Source: Agathobaculum sp. Marseille-P7918 (GTDB taxonomy: Bacteria; Bacillota; Clostridia; Oscillospirales; Butyricicoccaceae). From it: a DNA stretch of 64,000 nucleotides. Position 1 is the first letter of the stretch, and every line of letters starts with the position of its first letter. Below are positions 1 through 11,152 of the stretch, one piece after another. The stretch is from positions 1 through 64,000 of the forward strand of contig NZ_UYYD01000006.1 in NCBI RefSeq assembly GCF_900625105.1. The letters are read 5' to 3'. The position numbers and the translations under genes are program-made. The notes under the pieces were generated by a model. It saw only the letters and a program-made list of their open reading frames with translations, ran no database searches and was not told the DNA's origin.

Positions 1-185
1 TTTTTACTGGAGTTCCGACTTCCAGCGATTTACCAAGAGTAAAAAACTCTTAGAATTTCAGGTTCGCACTACACTTGATATAAAACCAAGTTAAGCTTTC
101 TCGTTGTTTAATTTACAAGGTACAATCTGCTGAAACAGAGAATTTTCAGAACTTTTCGAAGCTCTTAACCGTTCTCGGTGACAGC
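1..185 (-). other. Leader of an rRNA-type operon (gene body off the left edge)
   Basis: Read on the minus strand, this AT-rich non-coding stretch follows two consensus promoters. It contains a TTGTAAATTAAACAAC-like block and small hairpins (AAGAG/CTCTT; CTGGA/TCCAG), which resembles the leader ahead of 16S rRNA genes in Clostridia. No rRNA body is inside the window, so the rRNA assignment is inference; a stable-RNA operon of another kind is the alternative. Confidence 0.55.
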
Positions 186-191
186 TTATTT

Positions 192-220
192 AGTATATCA
201 GATTCGAAGCAGTTTGTCAA
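192..220 (-). promoter_or_regulatory. rRNA-type promoter P2 (proximal)
   Basis: On the minus strand TTGACA (plus 215-220), a 17-bp spacer and TATACT (plus 192-197). It is a near-perfect sigma-A promoter pointing to the left edge. Confidence 0.85.
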
Positions 221-285
221 GAAGTTTTTTCTTTTCTTTCCAAACTTTTTTCGATCGCGCCACCCCTCTCGGAAGCAGCTTAATT

Positions 286-314
286 AGTATACTACCCCCA
301 CCGCCCTTTGTCAA
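286..314 (-). promoter_or_regulatory. rRNA-type promoter P1 (distal)
   Basis: On the minus strand TTGACA (plus 309-314), a 17-bp spacer and TATACT (plus 286-291). It lies about 94 bp upstream of an equally strong promoter, the tandem arrangement usual for rRNA operons. Confidence 0.85.
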
Positions 315-351
315 CATATTTTTACAAAAAAGTTTGATCTTTTTGTGAGAG

Positions 352-383
352 AAAAAGCCGCCTGCTTTTGCAAGCAGACGGCT
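352..383 (-). terminator. Terminator of the SCP2-domain gene
   Basis: On the minus strand an 11-bp stem GCCGTCTGCTT / AAGCAGGCGGC with a short loop is followed by five T residues. It lies just after the stop at 414 and insulates that gene from the stable-RNA promoters. Confidence 0.85.
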
Positions 384-413
384 TCTATTATCTTATGTCG
401 ATTCCACTGACAC

Positions 414-734
414 TTACTTCATCAGTTCCGCCAGTACCATAACCTTATCTACGTTTCCTTCTACTTTGATCTTGCCCTCAGCCATTGCAACCTGCGGAAT
501 CAGCTTACCATTGAGGATCTTCTCCAGATTCGTAAGCGTACCGGAAACACAGGCATCACGGTCAATATACTCATAAGGCATAACGGACAGCACACCGTTC
601 AGGATCTCGATGTAGAACACACCCGTAACCTTGCCGGTCAGATTGAACTGAACCGCTACCTTACCCTGCGTTCCAGCAATATCCGCTTTGCTAAGCTTGT
701 TGTAAATTTTACCAATCAACTGATCCACGGTCAT
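414..734 (-). CDS. Small SCP2 sterol-binding-domain protein
   Basis: A 106-residue soluble protein that is essentially a single SCP2-like lipid-binding domain (residues about 18-105): a hydrophobic strand-rich region (GVFYIEILNGVLSV) followed by the conserved tail KIKVEGNVDKVMVLAELMK. Family members form a hydrophobic tunnel for acyl chains or sterols; the natural ligand in anaerobic Firmicutes is unknown. The ATG at 734 has a GGGGG-type ribosome site about 8 bases upstream. It is monocistronic with its own terminator, and a TATAAT-like -10 (plus 767-772) lies upstream, although no good -35 is visible. Confidence 0.8.
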   Translation of the reverse strand: MTVDQLIGKIYNKLSKADIAGTQGKVAVQFNLTGKVTGVFYIEILNGVLSVMPYEYIDRDACVSGTLTNLEKILNGKLIPQVAMAEGKIKVEGNVDKVMVLAELMK

Positions 735-840
735 TGGAATCGCCCCCTGCTCGTATTTGTAATTCTATTATACTTTTTTTTGAAAAAAAGCAAGTATCTT
801 CTAATACTTTATCATGCAAAATATATGAAATTCCTCTACT

Positions 841-1233
841 TCAGCTTTTGCGGATAAACTGATGATGACAATGCGGGCAGGTGATATTGATTTTCCCGCG
901 GCCGCGCGGCACGCGCAGACGCTGTTTACATTGCGGGCACTTGTAGTACCGATGGGTTTTTCGATCCTGAAAACGCAGCTTCATATTGTGCAGACGGACG
1001 GAAATCGGCCCCCATTTGCGCAGGAACCACTGGTTTTCCGCATAGCGCGCCTGAATATTGCGGGAAAACATGCGGAAATAGCACAGAATAAGCAGTGCGA
1101 GAATAAATACCCCCATCCACTGCCATCTGGTGATCCACTCAACCACAATCAAAATAATGCCAAGCAGCAACAGCGCTTTGTTCAGCTGATCGCTGCCATA
1201 TCGGCCGGCCATAAAACGGCGCAAAAAGTCCAT
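841..1233 (-). CDS. Membrane protein with C-terminal zinc ribbon
   Basis: A 130-residue protein. Residues about 18-55 form two closely spaced hydrophobic helices (ALLLLGIILIVVEWI and GVFILALLILCYF). A basic linker follows, then a C-terminal CPQC...CPHC zinc ribbon (residues about 99-125). The domain order suggests a membrane-anchored, cytosolic metal-binding domain. Its start codon overlaps the stop of engB by one base (TAATG), so it is probably translated with the lon-engB transcript. Similar small membrane zinc-ribbon proteins are common in Clostridia but have no established function, and I do not assign one. Confidence 0.7.
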   Translation of the reverse strand: MDFLRRFMAGRYGSDQLNKALLLLGIILIVVEWITRWQWMGVFILALLILCYFRMFSRNIQARYAENQWFLRKWGPISVRLHNMKLRFQDRKTHRYYKCPQCKQRLRVPRGRGKINITCPHCHHQFIRKS

Positions 1234-1849
1234 TACTCGATGTCTTCCTTTCCAACATGCGCGAACATCAGCGCAAGCATTTCGTCCCGTCCGTTGCCTT
1301 TTTCCGCGGAAAACGGGATCACCGGCACTTCTTCCGGCAGCAGCAGTGTCTGACGGATTTCCGCCAGGTTTGCTTCCAGCTGACTTTTCTTGATCTTATC
1401 GAGTTTGTTCGCAATCACGACCCACGGCTTTCCGGAAGCCCGGAACCAATCCGCCATAGTTACATCGTCCCGCGTCGGCTTGTGACGAATGTCCACGATC
1501 TGCACGCCCATCGTCAGGAGATCCATGGCAAAATAGCTCTCCATCAGCGCACCCCACCGCTGCTGTTCGGCTTTGGAGACGCGTGCATAACCATACCCCG
1601 GCAGATCGACCAGATACATTTTCCGGTCGATCAGGAAGTAGTTGATGTGGATGGTCTTGCCCGGCTGCGCACTCACGCGCGCAAAGTTTTTCCGGCCCAG
1701 CAGCTTGTTGATCACCGAGCTTTTGCCGACATTGGACTTGCCCGCAAACACGATTTGCGGCAGTGCATCCCGCGGAAAATCGCTTTCCTTAACCGCCGAG
1801 CGCAAAAACTCCACGTTGTGCAGGTTGAGCACCGGTTTCTGTTTTTCCA

Positions 1850-1853
<4 letters not shown>
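1233..1853 (-). CDS. engB: Ribosome biogenesis GTPase EngB (YsxC/YihA)
   Basis: A 206-residue TRAFAC-class GTPase required in other bacteria for assembly of the 50S ribosomal subunit. Visible motifs are G1 GKSNVGKS (residues 38-45), G3 DLPG (83-86), G4 NKLD (149-152) and G5 SAEKG near the C-terminus. The start ATG overlaps the lon stop (ATGA), indicating translational coupling. The lon-engB neighbourhood matches Bacillus and many Clostridia, where protein quality control and ribosome assembly genes share an operon. A second ATG immediately follows the first, so the start could be three bases later. Confidence 0.95.
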
Positions 1854-4267
<2,414 letters not shown>

Positions 4268-4307
4268 ACATTCTCTCCTAACACGCGGAAAAATTTTAGA
4301 TAGAGTC

Positions 4308-4336
4308 AGTATAGTATATTTTTTATCTTTTGTAAA
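4308..4336 (-). promoter_or_regulatory. Sigma-A promoter of lon-engB
   Basis: On the minus strand TTTACA (plus 4331-4336), a 17-bp spacer and TATACT (plus 4308-4313). It lies between the clpX terminator and the lon ribosome site, so lon is transcribed separately from clpX. I see no clear CIRCE or CtsR-type repeat here. Confidence 0.75.
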
Positions 4337-4359
4337 GCGCCGGCATGCGCCAAACGACA

Positions 4360-4396
4360 AAAAACGCGGGTGAAACCAACGGTTCCCCCACGTTTT
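4360..4396 (-). terminator. Terminator of clpX
   Basis: On the minus strand an imperfect stem AACGTGGGGGAACC / GGTTTCACCCGCGTT with a short loop, followed by TTTTTTGT. It begins right at the clpX stop codon. Confidence 0.75.
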
Positions 4397-4405
4397 TGTC
4401 ATAAC

Positions 4406-5722
4406 TTATGCGCTTTTTGTCGGTTTTGACCGGTTTTCGCTCTTTTTGGAAGGCGCAGCCCCCGCCGGGAGCGCAGCGCGCCCGCCGTGCTCGATCAGCG
4501 GCTCCCCTTCCCCTGTCACCGTATCCCGGGTGATGACCACACGGCTGACCGTCTGATCGGACGGGATGCGGAACATGATATCGGTCATCACGCTTTCCAG
4601 CACGCCGCGCAGACCTCGCGCGCCCGTCTTTCGGGCCAGCGCGGTCTTGGCGACCTCTTCCAGCGCGTCCGGCGCAAATTCCAGCTGCACACCGTCCATG
4701 GCAAGCAGCGTCTGATACTGCTTGACAAGCGCGTTCTTGGGCTCCTGCAAAATGCGCACGAGCGCCTGCTCATCCAGCGTATCCAGCGAAACCACCGCCG
4801 GCAGACGGCCGATCAGTTCCGGAATCAAGCCGTATTTCATTAAGTCGTGCGGCTCGATCTGCGCCAGCAGCTGGTCGGTCTGATCCTCCTGCTGGCTCTT
4901 GACCTCCGAACCGAAGCCCATGCCGCGCTTACCGATGCGCTTCTGGATAATACCCTCGATCCCGTCAAATGCGCCGCCGCAAATGAACAGAATGTTGGTC
5001 GTATCGATCTGGATAAACTCCTGATGCGGGTGCTTGCGGCCGCCCTGCGGCGGCACGTTGGCCGTCGTGCCCTCAAGCATCTTGAGCAGTGCCTGCTGCA
5101 CGCCCTCGCCCGATACGTCGCGTGTGATCGAGGGGTTTTCGCTCTTGCGGGCGATCTTGTCGATCTCATCGACATAGATAATGCCGTGTTCCGCCAGCTC
5201 CACATCAAAATCCGCCGCCTGAATCAGGCGTAGCAGGATATTTTCCACGTCCTCGCCCACATAACCGGCTTCGGTCAGGGTGGTGGCGTCCGCAATTGCA
5301 AACGGCACCTGCAAGGTCTTGGCAAGCGTCTGCGCAAGCAGCGTCTTGCCCGAACCGGACGGGCCAAGCATCAGGATGTTGGACTTTTGCAGTTCCACTT
5401 CGGTATCCGGATGATAAATGCGCTTATAGTGGTTATACACCGCGACGCTCAGCGCGACTTTCGCGCGCTCCTGCCCGATGACATACTCATCCAAAACCGC
5501 CTTGAGTTCCTGCGGCGTGGGCAGGTTATCCGGCTCGATGACCGCCTGCTCCGACCGATCCTCCGGCGCAAAATCCAGTTCGTCCTCCAGAATGCTGGTG
5601 CATACGCCGATGCACTCATCGCAGATATACACGCCGGGGCCCGCAATCAGCTTGCGGACACGTCCCTGCGGTTTTCCGCAAAACGAACATTTCAGCGTCT
5701 TATCATCATCAAAATTCGGCAT
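4406..5722 (-). CDS. clpX: ATP-dependent Clp protease ATP-binding subunit ClpX
   Basis: A 438-residue AAA+ unfoldase that feeds ssrA-tagged and other substrates into ClpP. It has the N-terminal C4 zinc finger (Cys12, Cys15, Cys34, Cys37), Walker A GPSGSGKT (120-127), Walker B YVDEIDK, and the IGF-type ClpP-docking loop region ([11 protein letters not shown], about residues 263-273). It sits directly downstream of clpP on the same strand with 24 bases between them, so the two partner subunits are likely co-transcribed. The C-terminal tail is basic and Ala-rich and probably disordered. Confidence 0.96.
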   Translation of the reverse strand: MPNFDDDKTLKCSFCGKPQGRVRKLIAGPGVYICDECIGVCTSILEDELDFAPEDRSEQAVIEPDNLPTPQELKAVLDEYVIGQERAKVALSVAVYNHYKRIYHPDTEVELQKSNILMLGPSGSGKTLLAQTLAKTLQVPFAIADATTLTEAGYVGEDVENILLRLIQAADFDVELAEHGIIYVDEIDKIARKSENPSITRDVSGEGVQQALLKMLEGTTANVPPQGGRKHPHQEFIQIDTTNILFICGGAFDGIEGIIQKRIGKRGMGFGSEVKSQQEDQTDQLLAQIEPHDLMKYGLIPELIGRLPAVVSLDTLDEQALVRILQEPKNALVKQYQTLLAMDGVQLEFAPDALEEVAKTALARKTGARGLRGVLESVMTDIMFRIPSDQTVSRVVITRDTVTGEGEPLIEHGGRAALPAGAAPSKKSENRSKPTKSA

Positions 5723-5746
5723 TTCGCACCTCTACCCTACAAATCT

Positions 5747-6328
5747 TCAATGCTTATCGAATACCTTGTCGATCAGGCCGTACTCGGCTGCTTCCTGCGC
5801 GGTCATAAAGTTATCGCGCTCGCAATCGGCGGTGACCACTTCGACCGGTTTGCCGGTATTTTCCGACAGGATCTTATTCATGCGCTTCTTGATGGTCTCG
5901 AGGCGCTTGAGATGGATGGCCATATCGGTGATCTGGCCCTGCGTGCCGGCGGACGGCTGATGGATCATGATCTCAGCATTGGGCAGCGCAAAGCGCTTGC
6001 CCTTCGCGCCGGAGGACAGCAGGAACGCGCCCATGGAGGCCGCCATACCGATGCAGATGGTCGATACATCGCACTTGATATAGTTCATCGTGTCGTAAAT
6101 CGCCATGCCTGCCGTGACCGAACCGCCGGGGCTGTTGATATACAGCGAAATGTCCTTATCCGGGTCCTGCGCTTCCAGATAGAGCAGCTGGGCCACAACC
6201 AGCGACGCGGTCGTATCATTGACCTCTTCGCACAGCATCACGATGCGGTCGTTGAGCAAACGGGAATAGATATCGAACGAACGCTCACCACGGCCGGTCT
6301 GTTCGATGACCATTGGGACTAAACTCAC
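5747..6328 (-). CDS. clpP: ATP-dependent Clp protease proteolytic subunit ClpP
   Basis: A 193-residue serine protease that forms the 14-mer chamber used by ClpX. The catalytic triad is visible: Ser98 in GMAASMG, His123 in MIHQP and Asp172 in DCERDN. The start is GTG at 6328, preceded by AAGGAG nine bases upstream, and gives the family-typical N-terminus [10 protein letters not shown]. Length is standard. The gene begins immediately after the strong tig terminator. No consensus promoter is obvious in the remaining gap, so it may be driven by read-through or by a promoter inside the structured 6383-6540 region. Confidence 0.96.
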   Translation of the reverse strand: MSLVPMVIEQTGRGERSFDIYSRLLNDRIVMLCEEVNDTTASLVVAQLLYLEAQDPDKDISLYINSPGGSVTAGMAIYDTMNYIKCDVSTICIGMAASMGAFLLSSGAKGKRFALPNAEIMIHQPSAGTQGQITDMAIHLKRLETIKKRMNKILSENTGKPVEVVTADCERDNFMTAQEAAEYGLIDKVFDKH

Positions 6329-6345
6329 TTGGGAAAACTCCTTTC

Positions 6346-6382
6346 AAAAAAGCTCGATGGAAGCATATCGCTTCCATCGAGC
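6346..6382 (-). terminator. Terminator of tig
   Basis: A perfect 13-bp stem (plus 6352-6364 and 6370-6382) with a 5-base loop, followed on the minus strand by six T residues. It ends just before the clpP ribosome site. Confidence 0.85.
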
Positions 6383-6540
6383 AGCATATGCCGGCGCCTT
6401 ACGCCGGACACATGCCCATCGCAGGAAGGCCCCGTCCTTGTCCGGGACCTTCCCTTGCTCTCAGGGTATCAACGTCATACACCGGTCGCGGCTCTGTCAC
6501 ATCGCGGTCATGGACACGATGGTTTTGCTTCACGCCGGAA
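6383..6540 (-). other. Structured tig-clpP intergenic region
   Basis: Between the tig stop and its terminator, the minus-strand RNA can fold into two further GC-rich hairpins, one around plus 6431-6462 (GGAAGG...CCTTCC arms) and one around 6390-6408 (CCGGCG arms). No gene or consensus promoter is visible. It may be a processed 3' untranslated region. Confidence 0.45.
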
Positions 6541-7872
6541 TTATTCTGCGGTCTCCTCTGCAGCTTCCTCGTCCGCCTTCTTCTTGGTTGCCTTCTTGGC
6601 CTTGGCATTCTTCTTGAGGAACTCGAGCGCGTTGGAGATCTTCAGATCGTCGCGCAGGGCGTCAGCCGCAACGATGGACTTGACCTTCTCGACGTCCATG
6701 TTGTACTGCTCCGCCATCTTAGCATATTCCTCTTCCATTTCCTTGTCGGAAACTGCGATATTCTCCAGTTCCGCAACCTTCTCGAGTACCAGACGGGACT
6801 TGACCTGACGCTCCGCCTGATCCTTGAACATTGCGCGGAACGCGCCCAGCTCGGTGCCGGTCATCTGCAGGTACTGCTCAAAGGTCATGCCCTGCATCTG
6901 TACGCGGTAACGGAAGTCCTGTACGATGGAGTCGATCTGGCTCTCGATCATGGCCTGCGGGATGTCCGCCTTCATGTTCGCGATCACAGCGTCCAGCACC
7001 TTCTCTTCAAAGGCATGGTCAGCCGCTTCCTGACGCTCCTTCTTCAGGCGATCGGAGATCTCCTTCTTCAGGTCGTCGAGGGTTTCGCAGGTCTCGGAAA
7101 CGTCCTTTGCGAACTCATCGTCCATCTCAGGCAGGATGGTCTCTTCCACCTTGTGTACCTTGCACTTGAACACGGCTTCCTTGCCGGCCAGCTCCTTGGC
7201 ATGGTAATCCTCCGGGAAGGTTACGACAACGTCCTTCTCGTCGCCCGCCTTGCAGCCGATCAGCTGATCCTCAAAGCCCGGGATGAACGAGCCAGAGCCC
7301 AGCGTCAGCGAATAGTTCTCCGCCTTGCCGCCTTCAAACGCTACGCCGTCCACAAAGCCCTCAAAGTCGATGTCTACGGTGTCGTTCTTCTTGGCCTTGC
7401 GGTCCACGGTCTCGGTGCGCGCGTTGCGCTGCGCCAGACGGTTGAGCTCTGCCTTGACATCCGCCGCGAGAACCTTTACGGTCTCCTTCTCGACCTCGAT
7501 GCCCTTGTACTCGCCCAGTTCAACTTCCGGCTCTACCGGAACCTTGGCGATGATGGTCAGGCCGCCCTCTTCCGCCGGATCGCCCAGATCGACGTCCGCA
7601 CGGCCGACCGGCTTGATGCCGGACTTCTCAACGGCCATTTCCATAGCCTCAGGATATATGATATTGAAAGCCTCTTCAAAGAACACGCCTTCGCCGTACA
7701 ACTTCTCAATCATCTTGCGGGGTGCATGGCCCTTGCGGAAGCCCGGAACCGTGATGTTCTTGCCGGTCTTCTTGAACGCCTTGTCCTTGGCAGCCTCAAA
7801 CTCCGCCTTGGTGATCTCGATGGTCAGAGCAATGACGCTGTGCTCCTGCTTTTCCGTGTTTTTCAGTTCCAT
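6541..7872 (-). CDS. tig: Trigger factor, ribosome-associated chaperone
   Basis: A 443-residue peptidyl-prolyl isomerase and chaperone that binds nascent chains at the ribosome exit. The N-terminal ribosome-binding domain carries a VPGFRKGHAPRKMIEKLYG signature (about residues 43-61). The FKBP-like domain (about 155-250) is followed by the helical C-domain. The tail (about 420-443) is a Lys/Ala/Glu-rich low-complexity segment that is probably disordered. It precedes clpP-clpX on the same strand, a conserved Firmicute order, and is closed by its own strong terminator. The ATG at 7872 has a GGAG site (AAGGAGTTTGGCAAC) at normal spacing. Confidence 0.96.
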   Translation of the reverse strand: MELKNTEKQEHSVIALTIEITKAEFEAAKDKAFKKTGKNITVPGFRKGHAPRKMIEKLYGEGVFFEEAFNIIYPEAMEMAVEKSGIKPVGRADVDLGDPAEEGGLTIIAKVPVEPEVELGEYKGIEVEKETVKVLAADVKAELNRLAQRNARTETVDRKAKKNDTVDIDFEGFVDGVAFEGGKAENYSLTLGSGSFIPGFEDQLIGCKAGDEKDVVVTFPEDYHAKELAGKEAVFKCKVHKVEETILPEMDDEFAKDVSETCETLDDLKKEISDRLKKERQEAADHAFEEKVLDAVIANMKADIPQAMIESQIDSIVQDFRYRVQMQGMTFEQYLQMTGTELGAFRAMFKDQAERQVKSRLVLEKVAELENIAVSDKEMEEEYAKMAEQYNMDVEKVKSIVAADALRDDLKISNALEFLKKNAKAKKATKKKADEEAAEETAE

Positions 7873-7953
7873 GTTGCCAAACTCCTTACTTCAATACTTC
7901 TATTGTATCTAAAATATTCTACCAGATAATTTTACAGATTTCCATAGTTTTTT

Positions 7954-8655
7954 CTACTTTTTCAAAAAAACCGGGGTAAAATCCACATGATCGCCCGAAA
8001 CCAGCCGCCACTCGATCCCGTCGCGCACCCCTTCGACCGCCCAGCGCAGGCTTTCCGAGTGCAGATGGCCGTAAATACAGCGCGAAACGCCGTATTTTTG
8101 CATCAGTTCGATCATCGGACCGCACCGGAAATTTGCGTAAAGCGGCGGATAATGCAGAAAACAGATGATTTCCTCGGGTTGCTGCGCCGCGCCCAGCTTT
8201 AAGGACGCTTCCAGCCGCAGCAGCTCGCGCCGGAAGATCTTTTCGTTGTGCGGGTCGGAAAAATCCTCTTCAAATGGCCAGCCGCGCGTGCCGCACAAGG
8301 CGGTGTTCCCATAGAAAAAGCAGTTATTGTGCAGGAAATCGACCGAGGCAAAGCCGTTCTCATCCAGAAAACGGTGCATTTTCGCCGCCGTTTCCCACCA
8401 CAGGTCGTGGTTGCCCTTGAGGATGAGCTTGCGGCCCGGCAGCGACTCGATCAGGGCGAAATCGCCCTTGGCCTCTTCGAGGCTGATGCCCCACGAAATA
8501 TCGCCGCCCAAGACAACCGTGTCCTCCGGCCCGATGAGTGCCCGCCAGTTTTTGATGATCTTTTCCGTGTAGCCCTGCCATCGTCCGCCGAAAATATCCA
8601 TCGGCTTTTGCACGCCCGTCGCCAGGTGCAGGTCGGCCAGCGTATACAGTGCCAT
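7954..8655 (-). CDS. Metallophosphoesterase of the calcineurin-like superfamily
   Basis: A 233-residue dinuclear-metal phosphoesterase. The family motifs are all present: DLHL near the N-terminus (residues 8-11; DLH in place of the commoner DxH), GGDISWG (about 50-56), GNHDLWW (about 80-86), a mid-protein HYPP, and the C-terminal GHLH (about 197-200). It matches a group of stand-alone bacterial phosphoesterases whose substrate is not established, so no substrate is claimed. It starts only 2 bases after the thrC stop and is probably the last gene of the operon that runs from rplS or lepB through thrC. Confidence 0.85.
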   Translation of the reverse strand: MALYTLADLHLATGVQKPMDIFGGRWQGYTEKIIKNWRALIGPEDTVVLGGDISWGISLEEAKGDFALIESLPGRKLILKGNHDLWWETAAKMHRFLDENGFASVDFLHNNCFFYGNTALCGTRGWPFEEDFSDPHNEKIFRRELLRLEASLKLGAAQQPEEIICFLHYPPLYANFRCGPMIELMQKYGVSRCIYGHLHSESLRWAVEGVRDGIEWRLVSGDHVDFTPVFLKK

Positions 8656-8657
8656 GC

Positions 8658-10151
8658 TTACAGATCCTTCAGCAGCTCAACGGTTTGCAGGATCTCGGAC
8701 TTGTCCACCACGCGGTCAAAGCGCGGCTGCTTGCCCGCAAGTGCCGCCAGCGGCGCGGGCGCCGGCACACCGGTCAGCTTCGTCAGCACGTCCAGCTGGG
8801 TCACGTCGTCCTTTTCGAGCGTGCCGCCGAGCGCTTCGATGACCGAGCGGCAGAACTTGAACGGCGACGCCGTGGACGCGATCACGGTCGGCGTCTGGTC
8901 GCCCGTGCGTGCGCGGTAATCCTCATACACGCGCACCGCAACCGCCGTGTGCGTATCGCACAGGTAGTGCTCGTTCTCCCACAGCGCGCGGATGGTCTGC
9001 GCGGCCTGCTCGTCGTCGCAGCAGCCCGCATCAAAATCCGCCGCGATCGTTTCAAATACCGACGCCGGCGCCTGATACTTGCCGTCCTTGGTCAGGCGCT
9101 GCATCAGGTCGCCCACGAGTTTGTCGTCAAAGTCCGAGGCGAAAAACAGCAGGCGCTCCAGGTTGGACGAGATCAGGATATCCATCGAGGGCGAAGTGGT
9201 GGTGTAGAACGCGCGGTTTTTATCGTAAACGCCGTCCTTCTTGAAAAAGTCGGTCAGCACGTTGTTGCGGTTGGACGCACAGATGAACTTGTTCACCGGC
9301 AGGCCCATGCGGCCCGCAATGTAAGCCGCGAGGATGTTGCCGAAATTGCCGGTCGGCACGCAGATGTTGATTTTTTCGCCCATCTTGACCGCGCCGGACT
9401 TGACCATATCGCAGTAAGCCGAAACGTAATAGGCGATCTGCGGCGCGAGGCGGCCCCAGTTGATCGAGTTGGCCGAGGACAGCATCATGCCGTCACGGTC
9501 GAGCTTTGCGCGGGTCTCCTCATCGGTGAAAATGCGCTTGACCGCGCTCTGCGCGTCGTCAAAGTTGCCGTGAATGGCAACGACTTCAACATTTGCGCCT
9601 TCCTGCGTGACCATTTGCAGCTTCTGCATGGGCGATACGCCGTCCACCGGGTAATACACCATGATCTTGGTGCCTTCCACGTCGTGGAAGCCGTCGAGCG
9701 CCGCCTTGCCGGTGTCGCCCGAGGTCGCGACCAGGATGCAGGCCGTGCGCGTCTCGCCGGTCTTGCGCAGCGAAGCGGTCAGCAGGTGCGGCAGCATCTG
9801 CAGCGCCATGTCCTTGAACGCACAGGTCGGGCCGTGCCACAGCTCGAGCATATGCTTACCCTCGCCGAGCGAAACAACCGGCGCCGTGTCCTTGCCGCCG
9901 AACTTTTCGTCCGCATACGCCTTTGCCGCATACTGCGCCAGCTCCTCGCCCGAAAAATCGGTCAGGAACTTGCCGAGGATGCGCGCCGAGCGGCCCTTGT
10001 AGTCCAGATTCGCCAGCGCGTGCCAGTCCTCCGCCGTCAGCGTGGGGAATTCCGTCGGGCAATACAGGCCGCCGTCCGGCGCGATGCCGTTTGCGATCGC
10101 ATAGGCCGCCGAAACCTTGCGGGACTTATCCCTTGTGCTTACATACTCCAT
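8658..10151 (-). CDS. thrC: Threonine synthase
   Basis: A 497-residue pyridoxal-phosphate enzyme that converts O-phosphohomoserine to threonine. The PLP-binding lysine is Lys113 in PTCAFKDMALQ. A phosphate-binding TGNFGN loop lies about residues 263-268, and the N-terminus is that of the long ThrC class (YVSTRDKSRKVSAAYAI). No other threonine-pathway gene (hom, thrB) is nearby. The neighbours are a dipeptidase and a phosphoesterase, so its place in this transcript seems incidental. There is no T-box or leader peptide in the 30-base gap upstream. Confidence 0.95.
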   Translation of the reverse strand: MEYVSTRDKSRKVSAAYAIANGIAPDGGLYCPTEFPTLTAEDWHALANLDYKGRSARILGKFLTDFSGEELAQYAAKAYADEKFGGKDTAPVVSLGEGKHMLELWHGPTCAFKDMALQMLPHLLTASLRKTGETRTACILVATSGDTGKAALDGFHDVEGTKIMVYYPVDGVSPMQKLQMVTQEGANVEVVAIHGNFDDAQSAVKRIFTDEETRAKLDRDGMMLSSANSINWGRLAPQIAYYVSAYCDMVKSGAVKMGEKINICVPTGNFGNILAAYIAGRMGLPVNKFICASNRNNVLTDFFKKDGVYDKNRAFYTTTSPSMDILISSNLERLLFFASDFDDKLVGDLMQRLTKDGKYQAPASVFETIAADFDAGCCDDEQAAQTIRALWENEHYLCDTHTAVAVRVYEDYRARTGDQTPTVIASTASPFKFCRSVIEALGGTLEKDDVTQLDVLTKLTGVPAPAPLAALAGKQPRFDRVVDKSEILQTVELLKDL

Positions 10152-10181
10152 TGATTTAACCTCCGCCGTATTTGATGGTAT

Positions 10182-11150
10182 TTACAGCATTTTTTGTAAA
10201 AACGCATAGGCATTTTGATAAAACAGTCCATCGACCACGTCCTGCCGGTATCCCAGCGCCAGCATGCGGTTGGCGAGCTTATCCATATCGCCCAGACCGT
10301 CAATGCCCACGGGCAGCTGGTCGCAGCCGTCGAAATCGCAGCCGAGCGCCACGGCTTTTTCGCCGTACATGCCGAGGAAGCGCTCGATGTGGTCGATCGC
10401 GTCGTCGAGCACCGAGTCGCTCTGCCGCACCAGAAACGGGGTATACAGATTGACGCCGACCAGCCCGCCCCGCCGCACGATCTCGGCAAACTGCGGATCG
10501 GTCAGGTTGCGCGAATTGCGGCAAAGCGCACGGCTGTCGCTGTGCGAGGCGACAAACGGGCCGTCCATCGTCTCGCATACGTCCCAGAACCCACGGTCGG
10601 ACAAGTGGGACACGTCTACGATGATTCCCCGATCGGCGCAGTCGCGCACCAGCTGTTTGCCCGCCTCGGTCAAGCCCTCGTCCTGATCGATCGCGGAAGA
10701 GCAGCCGAAGCGGCTGCGGTAATTCCAAGTGAGCGTAATCAGCCGCACGCCTGCATCATAAGCGACATCCAGCGCGTCCGGCCGGTCGGGCAGCAGCTCC
10801 GCCCCTTCGATCGACAGGAAGGCCGCCGCCTTGCCCGCATCCGCTGCCGCTTGCAGGTCCGCGGCCGAGCGGCAGAACATCAGCCAGTCGGCATTGGCTT
10901 CAAACTCGCGGAACGCGGTTTGCAGCATACGATCGAGCCGTTTGTCCGCCGGCGTGTCCAGCAGACAGTCCCGCCCGCGCGCCTGCGCCTGACTCGGTGC
11001 GCGCGCCCCGCAAAACAGGGCAAAAAACTGCGCGTAGTGTTGGTATTGCTGCGCCGCGGCGTAATTGACATGCAGGTCGTTCTCCCGCAGAAGCTTGCCG
11101 GTTTCACAGCATTCATACAGGGTGTCGCAGTGCAAATCAAACAGCTTCAT
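10182..11150 (-). CDS. Membrane dipeptidase family protein (peptidase M19)
   Basis: A 322-residue zinc dipeptidase of the renal dipeptidase fold. It begins with the metal-binding FDLHCDTLYE motif (residues 4-13) and has the mid-domain IEGAE, the conserved THSDSRAL-like segment (here VASHSDSRALC) and a C-terminal GCDFDG. No signal peptide is visible, so it is probably cytosolic, like most bacterial homologues, which cleave dipeptides. The frame extends 11 codons further upstream, but GGAGGGTGAG just before 11150 identifies the start. It begins 2 bases after the yraN stop. Confidence 0.88.
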   Translation of the reverse strand: MKLFDLHCDTLYECCETGKLLRENDLHVNYAAAQQYQHYAQFFALFCGARAPSQAQARGRDCLLDTPADKRLDRMLQTAFREFEANADWLMFCRSAADLQAAADAGKAAAFLSIEGAELLPDRPDALDVAYDAGVRLITLTWNYRSRFGCSSAIDQDEGLTEAGKQLVRDCADRGIIVDVSHLSDRGFWDVCETMDGPFVASHSDSRALCRNSRNLTDPQFAEIVRRGGLVGVNLYTPFLVRQSDSVLDDAIDHIERFLGMYGEKAVALGCDFDGCDQLPVGIDGLGDMDKLANRMLALGYRQDVVDGLFYQNAYAFLQKML

Positions 11151-11152
11151 TC

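Noticed and set aside
10152-10181. Possible threonine attenuator or T-box ahead of thrC
   Set aside because: The gap is only 30 bases and has no leader peptide or T-box core.
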